From contig CAMLID010000010.1 of NCBI GenBank assembly GCA_946480055.1, forward strand, positions 1-64,000: 64,000 bases of DNA, in the 5' to 3' direction. Below, one piece after another: positions 8,462 through 17,829 of this stretch. Source of the stretch: an uncultured Lysobacter sp. Its GTDB lineage: Bacteria > Pseudomonadota > Gammaproteobacteria > Xanthomonadales > Xanthomonadaceae. Within the stretch, counting starts at the first letter, position 1. Every line of letters begins with the position of its first letter. Position numbers and translations under genes: made by a program. Under the pieces are notes generated by a model that was given only the letters and a program-made list of their open reading frames with translations, was not told where the DNA came from and made no database searches.

Positions 8462-9807
8462 GTGCGGTCGTCGCCCCGGCCAAAGCGACCCGCGCGCGCA
8501 GCTTGCCGCGCCCGGCGCCGGCGCTGCTCGCGCTGCTGGTGCTGTGGGGCGCGTTCGGGCTGGCGGTCGCCATCGGCTGGGCGCCGCTGCGCGCATGGTG
8601 GATCGCCGGCGCTGCGCTGACGCTGATCGCTTTGTTCGACGCCTGGCGGGTCGGCCTGCGTGCGACGCCGCAGGTGCAGCGGCGCATGCCCGACACCTGG
8701 CCGATCGGCCTGGAACGCGAGGTCACCCTGACCCTGGAAGCGCCCGCGCGCCGACAGGCGCTGGACGTGTTCGACCTGCACCCGGGCGGCTGGAGCATGG
8801 CCGGCCTGCCGCGCCGCCTGACCCTGCGCCGCGGCGAGAGCAGCAGCATCGACTACCGCCTGCGCGCCAACGTACGCGGCGATTTCGCTTTCGACGGCGT
8901 GCAACTGCGGCTGCATTCGCCGTGGCGGCTGTGGTGGCAGTCGCGCCTGGCCGGCGCGGTCCAGCCGGTGCGCGTGTTCCCGAACTTCGCGCCGCTGGCC
9001 AAGTTCGCGATGTTCAGCGCCGAACAGGCCTCGCGCCTGGTCGGCGCGCACCTCAAGCGCCGTCGCGGCGAAGGCACCGACTTCCACCAGATGCGCGAGT
9101 ACCGCGTCGGCGACAGCCTGCGCCAGATCGACTGGAAGGCGACCGCACGCGCGCGCCGCCTGATCTCGCGCGAGTACCAGGACGAACGCAACCAGCAGTT
9201 GGTGCTGATGCTGGACACCGGTCGTCGCTTGCTCGCACGCGACGGCGAACTCTCGCATTTCGACCGCGTGCTGGATGCGGCGCTGGTGGTGGCTTACCTC
9301 GCGCTGCGCCAAGGCGACGCGGTCGGCTTGCTCGCCAGCGGCGGCGCCTCGGCCTGGGTGCCGCCCAAGCGCGGCGTCGGCACCATCGACAGCCTGCTGC
9401 GCGCGAGCTACGCCCTGCAGCCGCAACCGGTCGCAACCGACTTCCTCGCCGCTGCCACCGAGCTGTCGCTGCGCCAGCGCAGGCGTTCGCTGGTGATGCT
9501 GGTCACCAACCTGCGCGACGAAGACATGGACGACGTGCTGGCCGCGGTGCAGATGCTGCGCAAGCGCCATCTGGTCTGCGTCGCCTCGCTGCGCGAAGAC
9601 TCGGTCGACGCCGCCCTGGCCAGCGAAGTCCACGAGCTGCGCGATGCGGTCCGCGCCGGCGCCGCCGCGCAGTACCTGGAACAGCGCAGCGCCGCCCACG
9701 ATGCCCTGCGCAACCACGGCGTGATGGTACTGGACGTGTCCTGCGACCAACTGGCGGCATCGCTGGTGGAGAAGTATCTGGCGGTGAAGCGCGACGGCTT
9801 GTTGTGA
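8458..9807 (+). CDS. DUF58 domain protein, MoxR partner
   Basis: 449 residues. Two hydrophobic helices near the N-terminus (about 20-62) anchor it in the membrane. An immunoglobulin-like beta region follows (about 70-170). The DUF58 signature is at 204-230 with REYRVGDSLRQIDWKATAR, and after it a von Willebrand A-like region begins LVLMLDTGRR (248-257), which keeps only part of a MIDAS motif. DUF58 proteins act with MoxR ATPases as scaffold or adaptor. It is the last gene of the six-gene operon. No terminator with a U-tract is evident after its TGA. Confidence 0.88.
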   Translation: MSAVVAPAKATRARSLPRPAPALLALLVLWGAFGLAVAIGWAPLRAWWIAGAALTLIALFDAWRVGLRATPQVQRRMPDTWPIGLEREVTLTLEAPARRQALDVFDLHPGGWSMAGLPRRLTLRRGESSSIDYRLRANVRGDFAFDGVQLRLHSPWRLWWQSRLAGAVQPVRVFPNFAPLAKFAMFSAEQASRLVGAHLKRRRGEGTDFHQMREYRVGDSLRQIDWKATARARRLISREYQDERNQQLVLMLDTGRRLLARDGELSHFDRVLDAALVVAYLALRQGDAVGLLASGGASAWVPPKRGVGTIDSLLRASYALQPQPVATDFLAAATELSLRQRRRSLVMLVTNLRDEDMDDVLAAVQMLRKRHLVCVASLREDSVDAALASEVHELRDAVRAGAAAQYLEQRSAAHDALRNHGVMVLDVSCDQLAASLVEKYLAVKRDGLL

Positions 9808-9971
9808 TTTAGCTAAAAAGTGGTAGTGGCTTCGGATCGATAAGAGTTTGCTGCGCGTACACTCTTCATTGGCGGCACTGTGTTGGAGTTGTGCTCGCGC
9901 CTAAACCCTGGCTCGCGCATGCATTATTTCTGCGCTAATTAATCAAGAAAATTGCGTAATTTGCGTGTCTG

Positions 9972-10044
9972 CGTCTGTACTAAACAGACGGCATGTCTCT
10001 ATGCAAGACTTTTCTTGCGCCGATTCAGCGCAAGGAGATGATGC
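9972..10044 (+). promoter_or_regulatory. structured leader with ribosome-binding site partly in a hairpin
   Basis: Upstream of the small gene at 10045. A 7-bp stem (arms 9972-9978 and 9984-9990, loop of 5) is followed by a second 7-bp stem (10014-10020 with 10028-10034). The 3' arm of the second stem ends in the AAG of the AAGGAG ribosome-binding site (10032-10037), 7 bases before ATG 10045. The structure could modulate initiation. The rest of 9808-9971 is AT-richer DNA with promoter-like TAATTAAT tracts near 9938-9945 but no box I can assign. Confidence 0.35.
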
Positions 10045-10236
10045 ATGGAGATTCGCATGAAAGAACATAAAACCCCCGTGCTCGGGAACTCGGTCGGAGC
10101 ACTTTCATCAATGAAAGGGCGGGCGGTCGGCCGGGTTCGATTCGGGTATTTTTCAGATAAGGCAAGAAGGGTGGCGGCAGTCACGGCTGTACTGACTGGA
10201 GCACTGGTTCTTTTGCCTTTCGTCGTTGGCGCGTGA
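10045..10236 (+). CDS. small protein ending in a signal-peptide-like helix; probably the 5' part of a frameshifted gene
   Basis: 63 codons with a strong ribosome-binding site (AAGGAG, spacing 7). The product has a long basic N-region and ends in the hydrophobic stretch AVLTGALVLLPFVVGA, immediately followed by a stop. VGA fits a signal peptidase I site, so the protein seems to stop just where a mature exported domain should begin. The +1 frame continues without interruption with such a domain (next entry). Read together they give about 117 residues. I do not recognise a family. Base composition is poorer in GC than in the neighbours. Confidence 0.4.
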   Translation: MEIRMKEHKTPVLGNSVGALSSMKGRAVGRVRFGYFSDKARRVAAVTAVLTGALVLLPFVVGA

Positions 10237-10399
10237 GTCTGTCGAGGCCAATGGCGATCATTACATTTGCGAACACAGTTGCAACGTGAGCTTCAAGAGT
10301 GACGGAAGCTATGCCGTTAGCGATCGTTTTGGTGGGTGGGCTGCCAAAGTCGTCACGAACGGTGGGGAGCTCGAGACGGAAGCGCCCAAGACGCCTTGA
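10235..10399 (+). pseudogene. +1-frame continuation encoding a small cysteine-containing exported domain
   Basis: 54 codons from ESVEANGDHYICEHSCNV to EAPKTP and a stop. It has the codon use and composition of a real secreted domain, with two Cys in ICEHSC and a GGW motif, but no start codon with a ribosome-binding site in its own frame. The frame is closed by a stop at 10193-10195. It joins the upstream frame at the TGA of 10234-10236, so skipping one base would fuse it right after the predicted signal-peptidase site. Decayed gene, sequencing error, or programmed +1 shift are all possible. Confidence 0.35.
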
Positions 10400-10465
10400 C
10401 GATTCAATGACTGCCGGCCAGGCCAATCTGGCTTGCCCGGACTTAGCATACGGAGGGTTCCTCTA

Positions 10466-11131
10466 ATGTCAAAGTCGAGAGCGTCCTACGGTGTTGGGTT
10501 GCTATTGGTGATGCTCGGGGCGGTCGCTTGGTACTTGAACAAGAACGGTCCGAGGACATCCGACTCAGAGGCGCCTGTGTCTTCTTCTGTCTCCGGTGCT
10601 TTGCGTGAAGCAGATCGCGTTGTAGACGACGCAGTGGCAAGCGCGATTCAAAAGGACCTAGAGGCAAGTCGTCATAGTGATGCGAAGGCTTCGTCGGTCA
10701 AGCAGATCGAGTCCTTATTGCTGTCTCGTAATGGGCTGACGGCCGATGCCGAGAAAGCCCTGGCTGACGAAAAGAAATTTGACGCCGCCTTGCAGGCGAT
10801 TCATGACCAGTACTATGGCGATCTTGACGCCATCAACCAAACTAAAGCTTATGAAGCGCAACTACGCGCAGCCTTCGATCGCGGGGATAGCGGCGTTGGT
10901 CTTCGCAAGGTTGCGTGTGGTTTGTCAGTGTGTGGTGCCCTGCTTGACGGCAGGAGCATGCCCAGAGATATCTTTGTCGGTCAGTTCATGGGGTCGACTC
11001 GCCAAGACGGTTTGAGTATCTACTCGTCCAGTATTCGCGTTGTGCCGCGATCCGGAAAACAGGAGGCTCAGTACAGAGTCATTTTTACTACCGACCCATC
11101 CAGCAACACCATCAGAGGGAGCGCTCGCTAG
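10466..11131 (+). CDS. membrane-anchored protein of unknown function
   Basis: 221 residues, not recognised. An N-terminal helix (YGVGLLLVMLGAVAWYLN, about 8-25) should act as uncleaved anchor or signal. Residues 45-150 look largely alpha-helical and charged. A C-terminal part contains VACGLSVCGALLDG, a V-x-C-x4-C pattern similar to that in many exported xanthomonad hypothetical proteins and possibly a disulfide. ATG 10466 has CGGAGG at 10451-10456. Codon use is less GC-biased than in flanking genes, consistent with recent acquisition. It lies 66 bases after the frameshifted gene, probably in one transcript. The 205 bases after it, to 11336, hold nothing I can support. Confidence 0.6.
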   Translation: MSKSRASYGVGLLLVMLGAVAWYLNKNGPRTSDSEAPVSSSVSGALREADRVVDDAVASAIQKDLEASRHSDAKASSVKQIESLLLSRNGLTADAEKALADEKKFDAALQAIHDQYYGDLDAINQTKAYEAQLRAAFDRGDSGVGLRKVACGLSVCGALLDGRSMPRDIFVGQFMGSTRQDGLSIYSSSIRVVPRSGKQEAQYRVIFTTDPSSNTIRGSAR

Positions 11132-11336
11132 CATGGGTTGTGGGCCGAGGGAATGGGGCGTTGTGTTCGGCTTCATCGCTCTACGTCGCGCAGGTGCGTC
11201 ATCGAAAACGGCGTCCGGTTCGCGGCTGTCGCTTTGGATTCCGTCAGTCGGCGAAGTGGTGGAGCATAGGGTTCGCCGGAAGTTTGATCGCACCCTCAGC
11301 TAAATCCCTGCGGGGGGCATCGCTCCAATAAAAGGG

Positions 11337-11603
11337 CTAAGTCGCCGCGTCGGGCCGGGTGGCGAGCTCCAGGGCCGACAACAGGGCCATCGCCTCGGCG
11401 CGATTGCCGCCGCACATGTCCACGGCCGGCCGCAGCGACGCGCAGAACGCGGGCCGTTCGGGTTTGCCGAACAGCTTGCAGCGCTCGTGTTCGTCGAGCT
11501 GGATGCAGCGCACGCCGGCTGGTTTGCCGTCGGGCATGCCCGGGATCGGGCTGGCGATGGAGGGTGCGGTGCAGCAGGCCCCGCAGCGTTCGCGGCAGTT
11601 CAT
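11337..11603 (-). CDS. YkgJ family cysteine-cluster protein
   Basis: 88-residue small protein. The N-terminal [11 protein letters not shown] gives the C-x3-C-x2-CC cluster and is followed by [14 protein letters not shown] and PAFCASL, the pattern of the YkgJ / UPF0153 putative zinc- or iron-chelating domain. Biological role unknown. Start ATG 11603 begins directly with the cluster, as in other members. The gene is 10 bases downstream of the DUF952 gene and probably co-transcribed with it. Confidence 0.82.
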   Translation of the reverse strand: MNCRERCGACCTAPSIASPIPGMPDGKPAGVRCIQLDEHERCKLFGKPERPAFCASLRPAVDMCGGNRAEAMALLSALELATRPDAAT

Positions 11604-11613
11604 GCCTGCGGAC

Positions 11614-11961
11614 TCAGACCGGCGCCTGGAACGGTTCGGCCGTGCGCACGGCGCGCAGCGGAATCGGGCCGTAGACGTGCGGATAGGCCTCGCCGCTGCG
11701 CGGGCTGAGGTCGTAACGCAGCGCCTCGCCCAGCGCCGCCGCATCCAGGTGCAGCAGGACCAACTCGCCGCGGCCGCGCTGGTGGCGTTCGATCACACCG
11801 GCCAGCTGCGCCTGGGTCGCGCAATGCAGGAAACCGTCGCGACGCAGCGCATCGGGCGCGTAGGCGTCCGTCGATTGCGCCCGCGTCCAGTCGGCGGGAT
11901 CGGCGAAGTGATAGACGGTGTCGGGGCGCATGGCACCTGCAGGCGCAGCTTGCGTGGACAT
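11614..11961 (-). CDS. DUF952 family protein
   Basis: 115 residues of the DUF952 family, a fold related to glutathione S-transferase-associated and ADP-ribosyl-binding small domains with no known reaction. Family pattern: [10 protein letters not shown] near the start, [12 protein letters not shown] in the middle, and [14 protein letters not shown] near the end. ATG 11961 is preferred to ATG 11967 because a GAGG motif lies 8 bases upstream of it and only 2 bases from the other. In one run with the membrane protein gene upstream and the ykgJ-like gene downstream. Confidence 0.8.
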   Translation of the reverse strand: MSTQAAPAGAMRPDTVYHFADPADWTRAQSTDAYAPDALRRDGFLHCATQAQLAGVIERHQRGRGELVLLHLDAAALGEALRYDLSPRSGEAYPHVYGPIPLRAVRTAEPFQAPV

Positions 11962-12000
11962 GGGCATCGCCTCAACAGGTCGCAGCGCGCTCGACGGCGC

Positions 12001-12360
12001 TCATGCCGCTCGCGCCGGCCGCCGCACCAGGATCGCGGCGATCAGCAGTCCCATCGCGATCGCGTGGAGCACGATCGTGACCCCTCCGAAAGCGCTCATG
12101 CCCAGCGCCATCGAGGACGTGGAGGTTTCGCCGTTCTGTCTCATCCACATCAACCAGACGTGGCCGCACAGGCCCAGCAGCGAGCCGAGGATGAACAAGG
12201 CGAAGCCCACGCTGCCGCAGACGCCGGCCGCGCCCAGCGCGCGTCGCCGTATCAGGCACAGCACCAGGCCGACCGTGCACAGCAGCAGGTGCGGCGTGGC
12301 ATACAGTACCGGGCCTAGCAGCGCGGCGAGTAGGGCGTTGGAGTCCATCGTGGTTTCCAT
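12001..12360 (-). CDS. small four-helix membrane protein
   Basis: 119 residues, mostly hydrophobic. Four predicted transmembrane helices lie at about 6-28, 36-60, 62-72 and 85-110, separated by short basic loops (LIRRRALG) that suggest cytoplasmic faces. No family recognised. The gene is between aroE and the DUF952 gene on the same strand, with gaps of 57 and 39 bases. ATG 12348 is an alternative start. Confidence 0.6.
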   Translation of the reverse strand: METTMDSNALLAALLGPVLYATPHLLLCTVGLVLCLIRRRALGAAGVCGSVGFALFILGSLLGLCGHVWLMWMRQNGETSTSSMALGMSAFGGVTIVLHAIAMGLLIAAILVRRPARAA

Positions 12361-12417
12361 TGCGTGCCGACACGCGGCCACGGCCGCGCTGCGCGGCCGG
12401 ATGCCGTGAGCGGCGGA

Positions 12418-13263
12418 TCAGTCGGCGGTGACCAGGGCGTCGTCGCGTTCGCGCAGCGCGGCGTAGACCGGATCGGTCTCCGGGCGGACCCGGTGCCAGC
12501 GTTCGAAGCTCTCGGCGGCCTGTTCGACCAGCATACCCAATCCGTCGATGCAGTCGTGCGCGCCGGCCGCCTTGGCCCAGGCCAGGAACGGGATCGCGAC
12601 TTCGCCGTAGCTCAGGTCCACCGCGGCGGCGCGCGGGTTGGCCAGCGACATCGGCAGCGACGGCAGCTGCGCATCGCGCGAGGCCGAGGTCGCGTTGATG
12701 ATCAGGTCGAAGGTGCCCAGCGCGACCATGTCCTTCATGTAGCGCGGATGCACGCGGCCGGGCTGGCCGAGCGCGTCGGCCAGGGCATCGGCGCGCTCGG
12801 GCGTGCGGTTGACGATGTAGAGGTCGCCGATGCCGGCATCGAGCAGGGCCGGGGCCACGCCGCGCGCGGCGCCGCCGGCGCCGATCAGCAGGGTGCGGCG
12901 CTCGCGCAGGTCCAGGCCGTGGCGGTCGGTGAGATCGCGGACCAGGCCGGCGCCGTCGGTGTTGTCGCCTTCCCAGCCGGTGGCGCTGCGGATCAGCGTG
13001 TTGGCGGCGCCGGCACGGCGTGCGCGTTCGCTCAGATGGGTGCAGATACCGGCCGCGCGGGTCTTGTGCGGCAGGGTGATGTTGGCGCCCAGGCCGCCCT
13101 CGGCGGCGAATTCGGCCAGCAGCGCGTCGAACTGCTCCGGCGCGGCGTCGATGGCGACGTACTCCAGGGCGATCCCGAGTTGGCGTCCGAATGCGGCATG
13201 GATCCGCGGCGACAGCGAGTGCGCCACCGGGTGGCCGATCACCGCAAAACGTGGAATGGACAT
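12418..13263 (-). CDS. aroE: shikimate dehydrogenase
   Basis: NADP-dependent reduction of 3-dehydroshikimate to shikimate, fourth step of the chorismate pathway, cytosolic. 281 residues, family length. Shikimate-binding HSLSP (15-19), catalytic Lys67 in NITLPHK, Asp103 in GDNTDG, the dinucleotide loop GAGGAARG (128-135) and the NRTPERA cofactor-specificity segment are all present. The product chorismate is the substrate of the XanB2 enzyme encoded at 25.5 kb, though the two genes are not linked in an operon. ATG 13263 is preceded by GAGG. Confidence 0.95.
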   Translation of the reverse strand: MSIPRFAVIGHPVAHSLSPRIHAAFGRQLGIALEYVAIDAAPEQFDALLAEFAAEGGLGANITLPHKTRAAGICTHLSERARRAGAANTLIRSATGWEGDNTDGAGLVRDLTDRHGLDLRERRTLLIGAGGAARGVAPALLDAGIGDLYIVNRTPERADALADALGQPGRVHPRYMKDMVALGTFDLIINATSASRDAQLPSLPMSLANPRAAAVDLSYGEVAIPFLAWAKAAGAHDCIDGLGMLVEQAAESFERWHRVRPETDPVYAALRERDDALVTAD

Positions 13264-13313
13264 GGACAGCCTCGTTGGGGATGCTGATGGGGAATATTCA
13301 AGGGAGACGCACT

Positions 13314-14219
13314 ATGCGGCGCGCCGCGGCCTTGTCCGGCTTCAGTCTACTCTCCGGCCTGCTGCTGGCCATGCCCGCTTTGGGCTTTCTGTCCGAGTTC
13401 GGCATCGAGGGCATGGGCGTGGTTTCCACGCCGTACAGCGAAGTGCGCGCCAGCGTGAGTCCCGACGGGCGGCGTATCGTCTGGGGCAGCACCGACCGCC
13501 CCGGCGGCGCCGGCGGCTGGGACCTGTGGCAGGCCACGCTGAAGCAGGGCCGCTGGCAAGACCCGTCGCCGTTGCCCCTGAATACCGGCGCCAACGACTT
13601 CGACCCGTCGTTCAGCGCCGACGGCCGCTGGCTGTACTTCTTCTCCAACCGCTCCGGCGGGCGCGGCGGCGACGATCTGTATCGCGCGCCGGTCCTCGCC
13701 GACGGCGGCTACGGTCCGGCCGAGAACCTCGGTGCAGGCGTGAACGGTCACGGCGACGAGTGGGCGCCCACGCCCAGCCGCGACGGCCGGCATCTGCTGT
13801 TCGCCAGCGACAGCTTCGGCGGCGCCGGCCGCCACGACCTGTTCGTCGCCCGTTGGAACGGCAAGGCCTATGTCGATCCCAAGCCGGTGGCCGGCGTGAA
13901 CACGGCCGCCGATGAGTTCGACGCGGCCTGGCTCGGCGACGGCCGCGCGATCGTGTTCGCGCGTTCGCAGAACGTGGAAAAACAACCGATCCGCCTGTAC
14001 CTGGCGCAGTGCGAAGGCGAGAAATACGCCGCGGCGACAGCGCTGGCGCTGTCGTTCAACGGCGAGGACGGCTACACCCTGGGCCCGGCGCTGGACTGGA
14101 ACAAACCCGGCGAACTGCTGGTCACCGGCAGCGCCAAGTCGCCCAAGGCCGGGAAGATGGATATCTATCGGATGAAGGCGCCGATGGCGACGGGGCAGAG
14201 CGGTTGCGTCGCGCCATGA
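13314..14219 (+). CDS. periplasmic WD40-like (PD40/TolB-type) repeat protein
   Basis: 301 residues. Signal peptide at 1-23 (LLSGLLLAMPALG). The rest is built from TolB-like beta-propeller repeats: RASVSPDGRRIVWGS, FDPSFSADGRWLYFFSN, WAPTPSRDGRHLLFAS and FDAAWLGDGRAIVFA, each followed by a D-L-(W/Y/F) strand. Such proteins bind partners or substrates in the envelope; no enzymatic motif is visible. A ribosome-binding site GGGAGA (13302-13307) precedes ATG 13314. Divergent from aroE with a 50-base gap, and overlapping the next small gene by ATGA. Confidence 0.8.
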   Translation: MRRAAALSGFSLLSGLLLAMPALGFLSEFGIEGMGVVSTPYSEVRASVSPDGRRIVWGSTDRPGGAGGWDLWQATLKQGRWQDPSPLPLNTGANDFDPSFSADGRWLYFFSNRSGGRGGDDLYRAPVLADGGYGPAENLGAGVNGHGDEWAPTPSRDGRHLLFASDSFGGAGRHDLFVARWNGKAYVDPKPVAGVNTAADEFDAAWLGDGRAIVFARSQNVEKQPIRLYLAQCEGEKYAAATALALSFNGEDGYTLGPALDWNKPGELLVTGSAKSPKAGKMDIYRMKAPMATGQSGCVAP

Positions 14220-14494
14220 GCGGCGAGAAGAAGATCGTGCTGCATTCGTTGAGCGGCTATCGCCCCGAACTGGACGCGATGGTCCATGAATGGATCGACG
14301 AGGGCGTGATCTACGTTGGCGTCGTGGGAGTGAACGCCGCGTACCTGGACGACATGATCGACTGGTTATGCGTCGCCGGCGACTATTTCATGCTCACCGC
14401 TGCGCATGAGGGCGAAACACTCGAAGATGCGATATCTCTTGCGACGCTGCTGACCGACGAGTATGCGGGCCCGTATCGGCTGGTTGAATTCTGA
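14216..14494 (+). CDS. small conserved-looking hypothetical protein
   Basis: 92 residues, acidic and soluble, not recognised. Sequence begins MSGEKKIVLHSLSGYRPELD and carries VIYVGVVGVNAAYLDDMIDWL. Its ATG overlaps the TGA of the beta-propeller gene, so the two are probably translated together. Codon use matches the chromosome, supporting a real gene. It converges with hemB across 41 bases that contain a short GCGAGG/CCTCGC stem. Confidence 0.65.
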   Translation: MSGEKKIVLHSLSGYRPELDAMVHEWIDEGVIYVGVVGVNAAYLDDMIDWLCVAGDYFMLTAAHEGETLEDAISLATLLTDEYAGPYRLVEF

Positions 14495-14535
14495 AAGCCG
14501 CGAGGCCGGGTCGACCTCGCAGCATGGGCGTTCGC

Positions 14536-15759
<1,224 letters not shown>

Positions 15760-15782
15760 TCAGGGGAAAGGACAGATGCGGC

Positions 15783-16826
15783 TTACGCCGGGTACACCCG
15801 ATACCGCAACGGCCGGAGCCCGACCGTGCCGCCGATCGCAGGTACCACCGCATCCGGCGTCGCCACCAGGTCCAATTCCAGCGCGCGAACCTGACCGTCA
15901 AGCTGCAGCTCCACGGTGATCCGGTCGGCCAGTCGATGCACGGCCAGCACGCGCGCGGCCAGACCATCGCCGGCCGCGCTCAAGGCCAAGTCGTGCGGAC
16001 GCAGGTACAGCTTGGCCGCGCCGTCGACGACGCCGTCGGCCGGCAGTCGCAGCGCGTGGCCGTCGATCGCGAACTGGCCGCGCTCGACGCGACCATCAAT
16101 GGTGTTAGCGCGGCCGATGAAGTCGAACACATAGGCTGAGGCCGGCTCGCGGTAGATCTGTTCCGGCGTGCCGACCTGTTCGATGCGGCCGTCGCGCAGC
16201 ACGACCACGCGGTCGGCCAGCTCCAGGGCTTCTTCCTGATCGTGGGTGACGAACAGCGTGGTCTGTCCGGTCTGTTCGTGCAGGCGACGCAGCCAGCGCC
16301 GCAGCTCGACCCGGACCTTCGCGTCGAGCGCGCCGAAGGGCTCGTCCAGCAGCAGCACGGTCGGGTCGATCGCGAGCGCGCGCGCCAGCGCGACGCGTTG
16401 CTTCTGGCCGCCGGACAATTGTTCGGGATAGCGGCCGCCGAGTTCCGGCAACTGGATCAGGGTCAGCAGCTCCTGCACCCGGCGCGCGATCGCGGCCTTG
16501 TCCGGACGCCGGCTTCGCGGGCGACTGCGCAGGCCGAAGGCGATGTTCTCGGCCACGGTCATGTGCTTGAACAGCGCGTAGTGCTGAAACACGAAACCGA
16601 CGTTGCGCTCGCGCAGGCTCAGGCGAGTGGCGTCGTCGTCGCCGAACAGCAGGCGGCCGCGATCGGGATGGAGCAGGCCGGCGATCACCCGCAGCAGCGT
16701 GGTCTTGCCCGAGCCCGACGGTCCCAGCAGCGCGACCAGTTCGCCCGACGCGATATCCAGGTCGACCGCGTCGAGCGCGGCGACGTTCGCGTACTGCTTG
16801 CTGATGCCTTGGATGTGCAGGTCCAT
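15783..16826 (-). CDS. cysA: sulfate/thiosulfate ABC transporter ATP-binding protein
   Basis: ATPase of the sulfate-thiosulfate importer, acting at the inner face of the membrane with CysT and CysW. 347 residues. Walker A GPSGSGKT (35-42), Q-loop Gln81, signature LSGGQ (137-141), Walker B LLLDEP (158-163) and switch His195 are intact. The C-terminal 110 residues form the TOBE-type regulatory domain (YLRPHDLALS). The frame is open back to an ATG at 16958 that overlaps the cysW end, giving a 44-residue low-complexity extension. ATG 16826 fits the family start (MDLHIQGISKQY) and is preferred. Last gene of the sulfate operon. Confidence 0.93.
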   Translation of the reverse strand: MDLHIQGISKQYANVAALDAVDLDIASGELVALLGPSGSGKTTLLRVIAGLLHPDRGRLLFGDDDATRLSLRERNVGFVFQHYALFKHMTVAENIAFGLRSRPRSRRPDKAAIARRVQELLTLIQLPELGGRYPEQLSGGQKQRVALARALAIDPTVLLLDEPFGALDAKVRVELRRWLRRLHEQTGQTTLFVTHDQEEALELADRVVVLRDGRIEQVGTPEQIYREPASAYVFDFIGRANTIDGRVERGQFAIDGHALRLPADGVVDGAAKLYLRPHDLALSAAGDGLAARVLAVHRLADRITVELQLDGQVRALELDLVATPDAVVPAIGGTVGLRPLRYRVYPA

Positions 16827-16959
16827 GCCTTTGCCTTGAACCGTCCCGGCGCCATGATGGCCCAAGGCCGCGGCCGAAGGTGAAGCCTCGGCCGGCAGGG
16901 CCGCGTCGAGGTCCGCCGAGCGCCACAGCGCGGGATCGTTCGCTCTTGCCACGTTCATT

Positions 16960-17829
16960 TCAATGCCGCCTGTGTGATTGCGCCAGGGCGTCGCCGTGGC
17001 GCGCTTCCAGCCAGAACTTGATCACCAGCGTGACCAGGGCCAGGCCGGCGAGCAGCGATGCGGCCGCGAACGCCGCGGTGCTGTCGAATTCGTTGTAGAG
17101 GATCTCGATATGCAGCGGCAGCGTATTGGTCAGGCCGCGGATATGTCCGGACACCACCGATACCGCGCCGAACTCGCCCATCGCGCGCGCGCCGCACAAC
17201 AGCACGCCGTAGAGCAGGCCCCATTTGATGTTGGGCAGGGTGACGCGGCGGAACATGGTCCAAGCGCCGGCGCCCAGCGAGCGCGCGGCCAGTTCCTCGT
17301 CGGCGCCCTGTTGCTGCATCAACGGAATCAGTTCGCGCACCACGAACGGGAAGGTGATGAACAAGGTCGCCAGCACGATGCCGGGGCGCGCGAACAGGAT
17401 CTTGATGTCGTATTGCGCCAGCAGTCCGGCGAACCAGCCGTGCGAGCCGAACAGCAGCACCAGGCACAGGCCGGCGACCACCGGCGAGACCGCGAACGGC
17501 AGGTCGATCAGGGCCAGCAGCACGCGCTTTCCGGCGAATTCGAAGCGGGTGACGGCCCAGGCGGTGAATACGCCGAACACTGCGTTGAGCGGAATCACGA
17601 TCGCCGCGGTGAACAGGGTCAGCTTGAGCGCGGCCAGCGCGTCGGGCTCTCTGAGCGCGGCGAACCAGACGCCGACGCCCTTGGCGAAGGCCGCGCCCAG
17701 CACCATCAGCAGCGGCATCACCACCAGCAGCGCCATCACCAGCACCGCGGATAGGATCAGGGTCCAGCGCAGCCATGCGGGCTCTTGCAGATCGTCGCGC
17801 TCGCGCGCAGCGGAGTGTTCACGGCTCAC
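16960..17829 (-). CDS. cysW: sulfate ABC transporter permease CysW
   Basis: Second permease subunit of the sulfate-thiosulfate importer. 289 residues, six hydrophobic helices from about 25 to 275. The ABC-permease EAA-type loop is around [20 protein letters not shown], and the [20 protein letters not shown] stretch is typical of CysW. The GTG at 17829 is chosen because it overlaps the end of cysT by 11 bases and gives the normal length; no ATG lies at a suitable place. A hydrophilic N-terminus ([13 protein letters not shown]) precedes the first helix. Between cysT and cysA in the operon. Confidence 0.92.
   Translation of the reverse strand: MSREHSAARERDDLQEPAWLRWTLILSAVLVMALLVVMPLLMVLGAAFAKGVGVWFAALREPDALAALKLTLFTAAIVIPLNAVFGVFTAWAVTRFEFAGKRVLLALIDLPFAVSPVVAGLCLVLLFGSHGWFAGLLAQYDIKILFARPGIVLATLFITFPFVVRELIPLMQQQGADEELAARSLGAGAWTMFRRVTLPNIKWGLLYGVLLCGARAMGEFGAVSVVSGHIRGLTNTLPLHIEILYNEFDSTAAFAAASLLAGLALVTLVIKFWLEARHGDALAQSHRRH

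Noticed and set aside
11132..11336. Short plus-strand frames after the 221-residue protein
   Set aside because: Mutually overlapping, no ribosome-binding site and no recognisable product.
16827..16958. 44-codon N-terminal extension of cysA starting at an ATG that overlaps the cysW end
   Set aside because: Low-complexity extension absent from the usual CysA start; ATG 16826 begins with the conserved first strand. Kept as an alternative only.
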